64,000 nucleotides of DNA from JACMLD01 sp044223995. GTDB lineage: Bacteria; Bacteroidota; Bacteroidia; Chitinophagales; Chitinophagaceae. This document shows positions 52,827 to 61,348 of this stretch, piece by piece. The notes below the pieces were generated by a model. The model was not told the origin of the DNA. It worked only from the letters and a program-made list of their open reading frames with translations, and searched no databases. The stretch is taken from the NCBI GenBank assembly GCA_044223995.1, contig JBGALE010000005.1, positions 62,001-126,000 on the forward strand. Reading direction: 5' to 3'. A program made the position numbers and the translations under genes. Position 1 is the stretch's first letter, and every line of letters starts with the position of its first letter.

Positions 52827-55800
52827 ATGATTATGAGAAGAGTAATTTCATTTTTGGCGACCCTGTTATTGATTGTAATCAGTACAACGACAGGTTATGC
52901 CCAGGAAACCACTTCCGAAATTCAGGGAGTGATCAAAGACGCCAGTGGTGCCCCGTTAGCAGGTGCTACCATTGTTGCCATTCACCAGCCAACCGGCACT
53001 AAGTACACCACCACATCGCGTAAAGACGGCCGTTACAACCTGCCCAACCTGAAAGTTGGCGGGCCATACGTGCTCACCATTACATTTGTGGGTTTTAAAG
53101 AAGAAAAACAGGACAACATTTCATTGCTGCTGGGACAGGAATTTAAAGCCGACTTTAACCTGCAGGTATCGAGCGCCACACTGACCGAAGTGGTGGTAGC
53201 AGCAAGAAGGCAGGACAAAGTGTTTAACAACAGTCATACCGGCAGCCAGGAAATCATCAACCGCACACAGATTGAAAGATTGCCGACTGTCAACAGGAGC
53301 TTGCAGGATTTTACCAAACTCACGCCGTCTTCCAATGGTTTGAGTTTTGGCGGCCGCAACAGCGCTTACAACAACGTAACTGTTGACGGCGCTAATTTCA
53401 ACAATGCTTTTGGCCTTGCTTCCACCCTTGGCGGTCAAACCAACTCACAGCCCATCAGCCTGGACGCCATTGAACAAATACAGGTAAACGTTTCTCCCTA
53501 CGACGTAAGACAGGGTGGTTTTTCCGGTGCGGGTATCAACTCCGTTACACGCAGTGGTACCAACCAGTTTAAAGGAACAGTTTACACATATATTAAAACA
53601 CCCGAAACACAGGGTTATAATGTAAAGACCACCAAGGTTACCAAACAGGATTTTAACTACAAGCAAAATGGTTTTGCAGTAGGTGGCCCGATTGTAGAAA
53701 ATAAATTGTTCTTCTTTGTAAGCGCCGAACAGGAACGCATCACACAACCTGCTACCAGCTTCATCGCTTCCGATGGAACCCATCCATTTGTTGCAGGAAG
53801 TAATATCAGCCAGGCCAATGCAGATACATTAAATGCATTGAGGCAGTTCCTGATCCAAACCTACAATTACGATCCGGGCGCTTTCCAGAATTATTCTTAC
53901 CGTACCCAGAGCGATAAAATCACGGCTAAGATTGACTGGAACATAAATTCCAGCAACACATTTACCATTAAATATAACTACCTGAAATCGCTCCGTGATA
54001 TCTCTGCCAGCACCAGTGGCGCCATTGGTGGTACAAGAGGACCTAACACGACAGCGATGCCTTTCCAGGGCAGTGGTTATACCATCAATAACAACTTCAA
54101 CATATTTATTGCTGAGTTGAATACCCGTTTCGGCAACAGGGCTTCCAATAAATTCCAGGTAGGTTATACTGCATTGCGTGACTTCCGCTCCAGCCAGGCA
54201 GGAAAAGATTTCCCGCTGGTAGATATCGGTAACGGTATCGGCCAGGCGTATACATCTTTTGGATATGAGCCTTTCACTTATAACAACGTGCTGAATTCAG
54301 ACATTTATCAATTGTCCGATATCTTCACGATGTACAAAGGCGCGCACGAAATCACTATCGGAACGCAGAACTACTATAAGAAATTCAAAAACGGTTTTGC
54401 GCCCAACTATGAAGGCGTGTACCGTTTCAATACCCTCACTGATTTTTATAACAGTGCTAAAAACGGTGCAGCCAATGCAGCCTTGTACAACCTGCAGTAT
54501 GCTGTTACCAAAGACGGTTCATTCCCTTTTGCTGAAATCGGTTCTTATGAACTTGGTTTCTTTGCACAGGACAAATGGAGGGTAAGGAACAATTTCACTT
54601 TTACTTATGGGCTGCGTGTAGATGCCCCCATATTTGAAAATAAATTCCAGTCAAATACCAATGTTCCTGCTTTGACATTCAGGGATGGCAAGCACTATGA
54701 TGCCGGACAAAAACCCGGTACCAACCTGCTGATTTCTCCAAGACTTGGATTTAACTGGGATGTAACCAATGATCAGAAAACACAGGTACGTGGTGGTATT
54801 GGTTTATTTGCGGGTCCTCCTCCATTTGTTTGGATCAGCAACCAGGCCAGCAACAATGGCGTACAGTTTGGTTCATTCAGCCAGGCAACTAACCCTGCTA
54901 CCGGCAAGCCTTATATTTTCAGCCCGGACATCAATACGTATCGTCCAACAGCTACTGCTGCCAATACTGCGTACAACCTGGTATTTACCGATCACGATTT
55001 CAAATACCCCCAGGTAATGAAAGCAAGTTTGGCTGTTGACAGGAAACTGCCTGGCGAAATCGTTGCTACCCTGGAAGGAACTTATTCCAAAGAAGTAAAC
55101 GCAGTGAATTTCCAGAATGTAAACCTGCCCACCACAGGAACGCCATTCGTGGGTTCTGACCCAAGGATTCGTTACAGCTCTACCAAAATCTATTCAGGAG
55201 CAGGTGGCGCTACCGTAACCAATCCGAATATTTCCAATGCTATCCTGATGACCAATTCCAGCAAGGGATATGCATACACCATTACATTGCAGTTGCAAAA
55301 GAATTTCAGGAACCTTTACCTGAATGCAGCATATACCTACAGCCAGGCGAAATCACTCAACGATGGTGGTTCTATTGCCGCCAGTATGTGGAGGGACAGG
55401 CCTGTAAGTGCTGACCCCAATGCATTTGAACTGGGATATGCCAACTACTACCAGCCGCATCGTTTTATTGCTTCTGCCTCTTACCGCAAGGAGTATGCAA
55501 AATATTTTGCCACTTCAATTGGTTTGATATTTGAAGCAGCACCTGCCGGTGTAGGTTCTTATACATACAATGGTGATGTCAACAATGATGGTACGGGTGG
55601 TAACAATGACCTGATCTATGTTCCCAAATCACAAACAGACATTGTGCTGGTACCGGTTAACACAGGTGGCGGCGCCATTACTGATACAAGAACAGCCAAC
55701 CAGATATGGGCACAGTTGAACAACTTCATCAACCAGGACCCTTATTTGAGCAGTCACCGCGGACAAGTGGCACAGCGCAATGCAGCGGTATTGCCCTTCT

Positions 55801-56123
55801 TCAAACGTCTTGACCTGAACATTACACAGGACTTTTATGTAAAAGCAGGAAAAGACAAGCACACCCTTCGTTTAACATTTGATGTTATCAACGTAGGTAA
55901 TATGCTGAACAAGAGCTGGGGTACTTACAAATCATTCACCTCAACTTCATTCCTGAAGTATGAAGGATTGGTACCAACAGGCGCTGATGCAGGTAAGCCA
56001 CGTTATTCATTTCCTTACCTCGATGCAGCCAACCAGGTGCCGGTAACCAACAGTTATACCGACAACACCAGCACTTTATCGCGCTGGCAGGCACAGATTG
56101 GTATCCGTTATATCTTCAATTAA
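52827..56123 (+). CDS. Oar-like TonB-dependent receptor (copy 2)
   Basis: 1098 residues. MIMRRVISFLATLLLIVIST opens a signal peptide that ends near GYAQ; ATG at 52833 is an equally possible start. A carboxypeptidase-regulatory-like domain (EIQGVIKDASGAPLAGATIV) precedes the plug with ATLTEVVVAARRQD, YNNVTVDGANFNNAFGL and VNVSPYDVRQGGFSGAGINS. The barrel runs to the C-terminus, WQAQIGIRYIFN, which ends in Phe-Asn rather than a terminal aromatic. It is clearly a paralogue of the preceding gene and of similar length, but divergent enough to suggest a different substrate. It has its own terminator, so the two are probably separate transcripts. Confidence 0.9.
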   Translation: MIMRRVISFLATLLLIVISTTTGYAQETTSEIQGVIKDASGAPLAGATIVAIHQPTGTKYTTTSRKDGRYNLPNLKVGGPYVLTITFVGFKEEKQDNISLLLGQEFKADFNLQVSSATLTEVVVAARRQDKVFNNSHTGSQEIINRTQIERLPTVNRSLQDFTKLTPSSNGLSFGGRNSAYNNVTVDGANFNNAFGLASTLGGQTNSQPISLDAIEQIQVNVSPYDVRQGGFSGAGINSVTRSGTNQFKGTVYTYIKTPETQGYNVKTTKVTKQDFNYKQNGFAVGGPIVENKLFFFVSAEQERITQPATSFIASDGTHPFVAGSNISQANADTLNALRQFLIQTYNYDPGAFQNYSYRTQSDKITAKIDWNINSSNTFTIKYNYLKSLRDISASTSGAIGGTRGPNTTAMPFQGSGYTINNNFNIFIAELNTRFGNRASNKFQVGYTALRDFRSSQAGKDFPLVDIGNGIGQAYTSFGYEPFTYNNVLNSDIYQLSDIFTMYKGAHEITIGTQNYYKKFKNGFAPNYEGVYRFNTLTDFYNSAKNGAANAALYNLQYAVTKDGSFPFAEIGSYELGFFAQDKWRVRNNFTFTYGLRVDAPIFENKFQSNTNVPALTFRDGKHYDAGQKPGTNLLISPRLGFNWDVTNDQKTQVRGGIGLFAGPPPFVWISNQASNNGVQFGSFSQATNPATGKPYIFSPDINTYRPTATAANTAYNLVFTDHDFKYPQVMKASLAVDRKLPGEIVATLEGTYSKEVNAVNFQNVNLPTTGTPFVGSDPRIRYSSTKIYSGAGGATVTNPNISNAILMTNSSKGYAYTITLQLQKNFRNLYLNAAYTYSQAKSLNDGGSIAASMWRDRPVSADPNAFELGYANYYQPHRFIASASYRKEYAKYFATSIGLIFEAAPAGVGSYTYNGDVNNDGTGGNNDLIYVPKSQTDIVLVPVNTGGGAITDTRTANQIWAQLNNFINQDPYLSSHRGQVAQRNAAVLPFFKRLDLNITQDFYVKAGKDKHTLRLTFDVINVGNMLNKSWGTYKSFTSTSFLKYEGLVPTGADAGKPRYSFPYLDAANQVPVTNSYTDNTSTLSRWQAQIGIRYIFN

Positions 56124-56140
56124 TTATTTGCTGATAATAA

Positions 56141-56170
56141 AAAAAGCCCTGAAGTGATTCAGGGCTTTTT
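56141..56170. terminator. Bidirectional terminator after TonB receptor copy 2
   Basis: AAAAAGCCCTGAA and TTCAGGGCTTTTT form a perfect 13-base stem with a GTGA loop, with T runs on both strands. It lies between convergent genes. Confidence 0.88.
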
Positions 56171-56261
56171 TATTATTGCGGGAACTTTTTCATGTATGCT
56201 GTAGTAACATGCCTGAATAATAACTTTTTGTATTTGATGATGAACTAAGTATATGCTTACA

Positions 56262-56669
56262 TCATTGATTAGATTCAAACTCTTCTGATAAGAATTTTAT
56301 TTTTTTATCGGCAGCATTATACGTCACAGTAATATTATTTCCTTCTTTCTTCAGCTTTGCGATCTCATCGTCTTTTAAGGGAGCTGAATTTATTAACTGC
56401 ACTGTACTGTCTCCAATTTGTATAAAAATATATAACTCGCCCGCGCCGAATTTTTTCTGAGAAACAAACCTGCCGCTAATGGTTGTATCACCCTGGGCTG
56501 AATTCGATTTGACAATGTCCTCCAACGTATTTAACACCACTTTTCTTGAAGAGTCCGTAAGTTTAATTATTTTGGTTGATGTATCAACATTTGTGGTTTT
56601 AGTCGCGCCACTATTGCATGAAACTAAGAGGATGACGCCTAACAATATGTAAGTTGTGTTTATTGTCAT
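56262..56669 (-). CDS. Small lipoprotein, unknown function
   Basis: 135 residues. MTINTTYILLGVILLVSCNS ends in a lipobox with Cys18, followed by a Thr/Lys-rich linker and a beta-rich domain (TTISGRFVSQKKFGAGELYI, FIQIGDSTVQLINSAPLKDD, NNITVTYNAADKKIKFLSEE) resembling a small OB-like fold. I do not recognise a family. It would sit in the periplasm. It converges on TonB receptor copy 2. The 416-base region on its 5' side holds an unusual phased repeat and no other gene. Confidence 0.7.
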   Translation of the reverse strand: MTINTTYILLGVILLVSCNSGATKTTNVDTSTKIIKLTDSSRKVVLNTLEDIVKSNSAQGDTTISGRFVSQKKFGAGELYIFIQIGDSTVQLINSAPLKDDEIAKLKKEGNNITVTYNAADKKIKFLSEEFESNQ

Positions 56670-56751
56670 TGTATTTCAAATATTATGTGCTTTCTATTTC
56701 ACCGAAAATAAATAAAGAATTTCGTTGCCCGCCAGCGTAAATAAACATCTC

Positions 56752-56879
56752 GACTATACCCTGACTATACCCTATCCATACCTTGTTTTATTCCCGGGCC
56801 TGCTGAATTGACAGCCATGCCGGTAGTATAGAGCACTCAATAGGCTATGGTATAGTCATGGTACGGATATGGTATGGAT
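56752..56879. repeat. Two inverted arms of phased 11-bp repeats
   Basis: The left arm (56752-56784) reads GACTATACCCT, GACTATACCCT, ATCCATACCTT, three consecutive 11-mers. After 62 bases the right arm (56847-56879) reads ATGGTATAGTC, ATGGTACGGAT, ATGGTATGGAT. The right-arm units are the reverse-complement type of the left-arm units (consensus about RTGGTAYRGWY). Eleven bases are one helical turn, so a protein binding each unit would lie on one face of the DNA. The rest of the gap (56670-56751 and 56880-57085) shows no gene or RNA. Confidence 0.75.
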
Positions 56880-57085
56880 AAGAACCCACTTAAAAGGCCA
56901 TCTTGCCAAAAAATGCAGATCATTGGTATTGACCTATTTGACTAAAAAGAAGGTTTCTGAATTTTTATACCGCTAAAGTCAAATCGGAAAATTTGTCATC
57001 GAAAATATTCTATGTTTTGGGATCTGTTGAATGCCTTCGTATGAACATTATGAAAGACACCGTGCTATTCAAACTACATAATAAA

Positions 57086-58594
57086 CTACTTTTTTATTTT
57101 GCTTTCTTCATCCGCCAAATGCAGCAGGTAAAGACAATATATTAGTTGTCCCTTTCGCATACTGGAAACGCGGAAGAATTCATTGGCCGCATGCCATTTT
57201 TCGTCCGACAATTCAAAACCCAACGGATAGGCATACAAACCCAATACTTCTTTTACCGATAACATAGCACCCACGCTGCCGCCGCTGGCATACTGGAAAG
57301 GTTGTTTTCCATATATCTCCGTTAGCACATCCGAAATATACCGGTATTCTTTTGTATCAACAGGAATCCTTACCGGGCTGGCAAAACCATTTGAAAATTT
57401 ATAGGTAATGGTGGCACCCGCCGGACAATGGTTATTGATATGTTTCACGATAAGTTGAACGATTTCGGCGCCGTCCTGGTTGTTCACCAGCCTGCAGGTA
57501 ATCCTTGCCATCGCATTGCCGGGAATAATATTGGAGTGGCCCTGCGCTGCTGTATAACCACTCTGCATACCAATTATCTCCAATGTGGGGCGGTACCAAA
57601 CCCTTTCCAGTGGTGAATAAGTGGTGTCACCCACTTCTGCTGTAGTGCCTAATATTTTCATATCTGTTGCGGGATCATAGGGAATCTTTTTTATCATCTC
57701 CTTTTGCTGTGCGCTAACGGGCAGTACCTTATCATAAAATCCCGCAACGGCTACATTGCCGGCTTTATCATAAAAAGAACTGATTATCTGGGCGAGTATC
57801 ACTGCCGAGTTGGGTGTCTTGCCTCCAAACTCACCGGAATGCGCATCTGTATTGGCCGTTTTGACTGAAAACTCCAATTGCACAGCGCCCCGCAAACTAA
57901 CGGTAATGGCTGGAGTATTTTCATCAAACTGGCCATCATCTGCATTCAATGCAAAATCTGCCTTCAGCAGTTCTTTGTTATTTTCAAGAAAGCCTTTAAA
58001 ATACGGGCTTCCCACTTCTTCATTTCCCTCGAACATGAATTTTACATTCACCGGCAGTTTTCCATCGTTGTGCAGCATAGCTTCCATTGCCCAGATGGTG
58101 GTCATAACGCCGCTTTTATCATCACTGGCGCCACGGCCAAATATCTTTCCATCTTTCAATACCGGTGAAAAAGGAGGATTGTCCCATTCAGATTCTTTGA
58201 CAGGTTGCACATCATAATGTCCATAAATCAATACAGTCGGTTTGCCCGGCGCCTTGTCCCAGCTTCCATACACGACCGGGTTTCCCTCTGTAGGGATCAG
58301 CTTTGACGTGGTCATACCAATTGCCTGTAGTTTACTGACAATCCAGTTGGCGGCATTGGCAGCATCGGGCTTGTGCGAAGGAATGGACGAAATACTTGGT
58401 ATGGACACCAGTTCTATAAATTCTTTTTGGTGCACGGTCATATTTTCATCAATATATTTTTCATAGGGAGCCAGCGAATATTTAGCCATTCCGTTTTTCG
58501 CGGCTGTCTTGTTTTTTTGTGCTGCCAGGTTGGTATGAACCAATACACTGATGGCCGTAATGATTGAAAACGCCAAAACTTTGGATGATGTCAT
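57086..58594 (-). CDS. M20-family exported dipeptidase
   Basis: 502 residues with a signal peptide (MTSSKVLAFSIITAISVLVH-TNLAAQ). The two-zinc M20 active site is visible: IYGHYDVQPV (His and Asp), GRGASDDKSGVMT (bridging Asp), FEGNEEVGSP (general base Glu and ligand Glu), FALNADDGQ (Asp), and a late His in EKWHAANEFF. A dimerisation domain (about 230-370, with NTDAHSGEFGGKTPNSAVIL) matches CNDP/PepV-type dipeptidases. It would hydrolyse di- or short peptides in the periplasm. The closest gene-scale neighbours are small unknowns, so it is likely monocistronic. Confidence 0.92.
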   Translation of the reverse strand: MTSSKVLAFSIITAISVLVHTNLAAQKNKTAAKNGMAKYSLAPYEKYIDENMTVHQKEFIELVSIPSISSIPSHKPDAANAANWIVSKLQAIGMTTSKLIPTEGNPVVYGSWDKAPGKPTVLIYGHYDVQPVKESEWDNPPFSPVLKDGKIFGRGASDDKSGVMTTIWAMEAMLHNDGKLPVNVKFMFEGNEEVGSPYFKGFLENNKELLKADFALNADDGQFDENTPAITVSLRGAVQLEFSVKTANTDAHSGEFGGKTPNSAVILAQIISSFYDKAGNVAVAGFYDKVLPVSAQQKEMIKKIPYDPATDMKILGTTAEVGDTTYSPLERVWYRPTLEIIGMQSGYTAAQGHSNIIPGNAMARITCRLVNNQDGAEIVQLIVKHINNHCPAGATITYKFSNGFASPVRIPVDTKEYRYISDVLTEIYGKQPFQYASGGSVGAMLSVKEVLGLYAYPLGFELSDEKWHAANEFFRVSSMRKGQLIYCLYLLHLADEESKIKK

Positions 58595-58865
58595 GTGATG
58601 GGTGTATTTGTGTGTTAGATGAAGTCAATGCAGGTGGTAACAAAGGATAAGACAAACAGGTTGTTGCAAACACATCGAAAGCCGTCCGGCGCTTACTAAA
58701 GATAAAGGATTTATACATCTGCCTGCGCTTTATTAACTGGCTGCATTGGAAAAATTATGATCGGTGGAAGCCGGCAGGCGGTGCAATAACACGATATCAT
58801 TTTTCCCCGTTTAAAAAGCCTTCAATACAGGCTTCCAACTTATTGAAAGGTGTTTCTTTTTTCTC

Positions 58866-58946
58866 CGTCATTCCCGCGTCCCGGCTAAAGTCGGGAGGAA
58901 TCCCTGTGAAGCCTTCCATGAGATGCCTGCCTACGCAGGCATGACG
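58866..58946. repeat. Small palindromic intergenic element bounded by CGTCAT / ATGACG
   Basis: 81 bases with terminal inverted repeats CGTCAT (58866-58871) and ATGACG (58941-58946). Two internal hairpins are present: TCCCGGC...GTCGGGA (58879-58896) and ATGCCTGC/GCAGGCAT around CTAC (58923-58942). This has the form of a non-autonomous REP-like element of the kind scattered in many bacterial genomes. It lies in the 511-base gap upstream of the M20 gene. An apparent 70-codon frame across it is an artefact. The remaining gap holds no convincing gene. Confidence 0.65.
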
Positions 58947-59105
58947 AATAGAAATGAAGTTTTCAGATATTGTAGTTTCAGCATTAGAATTACCGCATCC
59001 CGGATTCATTTTTTTTTACAACAAATAGCGAGCAGGAAATATTGAATTTTGAAGAATTGAAGGATCCTACTGATTTGCTATTAAGACTAGCCGAAAACTC
59101 GAGTT

Positions 59106-59609
59106 TTAATAAAAGTAAAAAAATACTGCGACGGCAAGAAATGAAATTCCACAAAACAGAAGCCTTTCGTTCAGGTTAGGTCTTCGAATTATTAGTTTTG
59201 GAAAGACATTGATGATGGAGACAAAAAAAATAAATGCAAGAATAACAATACCTAAAAAGCCCTGGTTGAGCACACCGCTTTTAACACTATCCGTTCTCCC
59301 ATCGATTTTGTATAAAAAAATTATCGGCCTGCTAAAAATAAATGACCTATCAATATAAAATGTGTCTTTGGGGTTCAAAATATATTTTGAGTCAAATGGC
59401 TCTCTGAGCCTTTCACCTGAAACTGTGTATAAATAATTTATAAAATATTCGTGAGTCCCGGTTTCTGAAGAAAGTGCTTCAGTTGTTTCATAATGGTCAA
59501 ATAATTCAGCCTGCCGTCTGGGTTGAAAAATAAAAGTATCTGCAACCAGAATAATTACAATTAAAATATTTATCAAAGCCAGGAGCCTATTAGTAGACGA
59601 ATTATTCAT
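59106..59609 (-). CDS. Three-helix membrane protein, unknown function
   Basis: 167 residues. A helix at about 9-27 (LLALINILIVIILVADTFIF) is followed by an extracytoplasmic domain of about 85 residues, then helices at about 115-135 and 148-166. No family is recognised. The gene is AT-rich relative to its neighbours, as is the next small gene, which suggests the two were acquired or evolve faster. It is flanked by a palindromic repeat element on one side. Confidence 0.6.
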   Translation of the reverse strand: MNNSSTNRLLALINILIVIILVADTFIFQPRRQAELFDHYETTEALSSETGTHEYFINYLYTVSGERLREPFDSKYILNPKDTFYIDRSFIFSRPIIFLYKIDGRTDSVKSGVLNQGFLGIVILAFIFFVSIINVFPKLIIRRPNLNERLLFCGISFLAVAVFFYFY

Positions 59610-59726
59610 TGTAAAGACTCAAATTAGTTCCTAAAAAATAGAAGATTGTTTTGTTTACAATTTCCCTGATACAATCACATGGCTTGCAAATTGATAAATA
59701 CACCTAAGTCTTGCAATTTCATTGTC

Positions 59727-60134
59727 TTATTTGGACTTGCTGATACCTCTGCTCCAGAATATTGGAATATGCTCCCTCTCATAACTATTTGTGAAACTAT
59801 AATGATTCTTTTCAGCACTGGAATCAGCTACTGTTATATCGTAGACCGCATTACTTTTAAAGAAATTTTTTTCCAAAAACTCAGGACAAGGCTGAATAAC
59901 GACGACATACTTATTCTTATATCCAGGTAAGTTGGTTGATACAACCTCAAATTTTTGGACTACTGCCCAGGCTGTATTGCCACAAAACGGCGTGCGGGGT
60001 GCAGTTTCCGTGAGCCTTGCTTTGAATTGATAAGTAGTGTCAATAGGAAACTGACTTTTAGCACTCGGTTGAAGGAAAATGAAATGCAATATAAAAATTA
60101 CTGCAGGCTTTATATGGATGTGATACTTTTTCAA
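59727..60134 (-). CDS. Small exported protein, unknown function (TTG start)
   Basis: 135 residues. A TTG at 60134 is the only start that opens the apparent signal peptide (MKKYHIHIKPAVIFILHFIF-LQPSAKS). The mature part has FCGNTAWAVVQKFEVVSTNL, NKYVVVIQPCPEFLEKNFF and two cysteines that could form a disulfide. No family is recognised. It is AT-rich like the neighbouring membrane-protein gene; a heptamer-like tract lies upstream. Confidence 0.6.
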   Translation of the reverse strand: MKKYHIHIKPAVIFILHFIFLQPSAKSQFPIDTTYQFKARLTETAPRTPFCGNTAWAVVQKFEVVSTNLPGYKNKYVVVIQPCPEFLEKNFFKSNAVYDITVADSSAEKNHYSFTNSYEREHIPIFWSRGISKSK

Positions 60135-60138
60135 TCAT

Positions 60139-60201
60139 TATAGCATTCTATATTCTGAATTCTATCTTCTTTATTCTTCATTCGATATTTTTCAAACATC
60201 C
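60139..60201. repeat. Heptamer-phased TTCTATA-type tract
   Basis: Nine words in 7-base register: TATAGCA, TTCTATA, TTCTGAA, TTCTATC, TTCTTTA, TTCTTCA, TTCGATA, then looser copies. It lies between the start codon of the small exported protein and the stop codon of the esterase. Confidence 0.65.
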
Positions 60202-60245
60202 AATTCTGAACAGGAAATATTACATATCAAAATATCGTACGCGTT

Positions 60246-61070
60246 TTACAACTTGTCTTTCTTCTTTCCCCAACCCCATTTTAAAAACTCCGGCATGGCA
60301 CGCGCCCAGGTGGCGATATCATGTTTACCATCGGATAATTCCGTATAGACGATATCTTTTTCACGGCTATAGCCTTTGGCTACCAGTTCATCTATCAGGC
60401 TCACCGTATCATCAATAGAATCGATGATCCCGTTTTTATTCCTGTCCATCGTTTCATCCAGTACACCGGTTTCAAAATAAAATTTCAGCCAGGGATAATA
60501 ACCGCCTTCCCGTATCTGTGCATGCATGATGCGATCGGTGTCTTCATTGTAACCATCGTCCAGGCTTTTGGTACGCCACCACAGCGAACCGGAAAAAACA
60601 CCCACCCTTGTAAATTCTTCCGGGTGGTTCCATACAATGTCCAGTGCACTCAAACCGCCCAGTGAAAAACCGGCAAACGATTTTTCCCGGAAGGAAGGCA
60701 CGAGGTAGGTCTCCCTGATAAGAGGCAACAGCTCTTCAAAAACAAAGGAGGTATATGCGCCAGCTTTGGCACCACGACCTTTAAAGTCTGCCTGGCTGGC
60801 AGTGCCATACTCCATCTTCCTGTCTTCACTGGCATGTATGGCCACACATAATATATTGTCGATTTCCCCTGCGCCGATCAGCTCATCCAGCATAGCGGCC
60901 AAACCAAGTTCTTCCATATTCTGACCGTCATTGATCAGCAAAAGGCTCATCTGTTCCGGTTGTTGAACATTTTTGGGTAAAAAGCAGTCAATAGTAACAC
61001 TACGCTGCAGGTGAGAAGATAATATTGTTAAGGTTTCTGTAACCAGGGTAGAAATTTTTTCCGCATGCAT
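60246..61070 (-). CDS. Putative esterase of the enterochelin-esterase/Esterase-D fold (PF00756-like)
   Basis: 274 residues, alpha/beta hydrolase. QMSLLLINDGQNMEELGLAA carries the oxyanion-hole region, SFAGFSLGGLSALDIVWNHP the nucleophile Ser in GFSLGG, and LSDGKHDIATWARAMPEFLK the catalytic His. A loop DRNKNGIIDSIDDT resembles a calcium-binding EF-hand-like insert. No signal peptide, so probably cytoplasmic. An exact -7 element TATATTTG (61084-61077) ends six bases before the ATG, so the mRNA would be leaderless; an in-frame ATG at 61136 is therefore disfavoured. It is divergent from the ATP-grasp and GCS2-type genes and probably belongs to the same functional group, where a hydrolase could cleave or release the product. 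Confidence 0.82.
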   Translation of the reverse strand: MHAEKISTLVTETLTILSSHLQRSVTIDCFLPKNVQQPEQMSLLLINDGQNMEELGLAAMLDELIGAGEIDNILCVAIHASEDRKMEYGTASQADFKGRGAKAGAYTSFVFEELLPLIRETYLVPSFREKSFAGFSLGGLSALDIVWNHPEEFTRVGVFSGSLWWRTKSLDDGYNEDTDRIMHAQIREGGYYPWLKFYFETGVLDETMDRNKNGIIDSIDDTVSLIDELVAKGYSREKDIVYTELSDGKHDIATWARAMPEFLKWGWGKKKDKL

Positions 61071-61166
61071 ATCCGCCAAATATAGCAAAAAGCCCTGACC
61101 TGCGACAGCCATGAGCCCTTCGCAAATACTATACATAAAATAATTTCTACCGCCCGCTCTGCAACT

Positions 61167-61201
61167 ATGCCTTCTCCCTCCTACCTCCTACCTTCCACCT
61201 T
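61167..61201. repeat. Short heptamer-phased pyrimidine tract
   Basis: Five words in 7-base register, ATGCCTT, CTCCCTC, CTACCTC, CTACCTT, CCACCTT, just upstream of the ATP-grasp promoter. Confidence 0.6.
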
Positions 61202-61218
61202 TGATCACGAAATATTCT

Positions 61219-61250
61219 TTTGTTTTTTTGACCCGATAAAAATATATTTG
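61219..61250 (+). promoter_or_regulatory. Consensus promoter of the ATP-grasp/GCS2 operon
   Basis: TTTG (61219-61222), 20 bases, then TATATTTG (61243-61250), a full consensus match. The expected start near 61257 leaves a leader of about 145 bases before the ATP-grasp gene, long for this genome. Confidence 0.7.
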
Positions 61251-61300
61251 AATAAGGGGGTATACTGCTTATTGAAACCCGCATTTTACCAGACATACAA

Positions 61301-61348
61301 ATGCCCGTTACAACTGCAGCTGCTTATTTTACAAAGCAGAACTCATGA
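61301..61348 (+). other. Upstream ORF of 15 codons, MPVTTAAAYFTKQNS
   Basis: An ATG-TGA frame inside the leader of the ATP-grasp operon. Its stop codon overlaps the ATG of the next tiny frame in an ATGA junction, the arrangement usual for translational coupling. No homologue is recognised and it may be chance. Confidence 0.3.

Noticed and set aside
58797..59009. 70-codon frame on the minus strand (RHACVGRHL type)
   Set aside because: It is the translation of the palindromic repeat element; such frames arise wherever the repeat occurs.
59040..59177. Plus-strand open stretch reading EILNFEELKDPTDLLLRLAE
   Set aside because: It looks protein-like, but it has no start codon, ends within the minus-strand membrane-protein gene and cannot be tied to any family; possibly a gene remnant.
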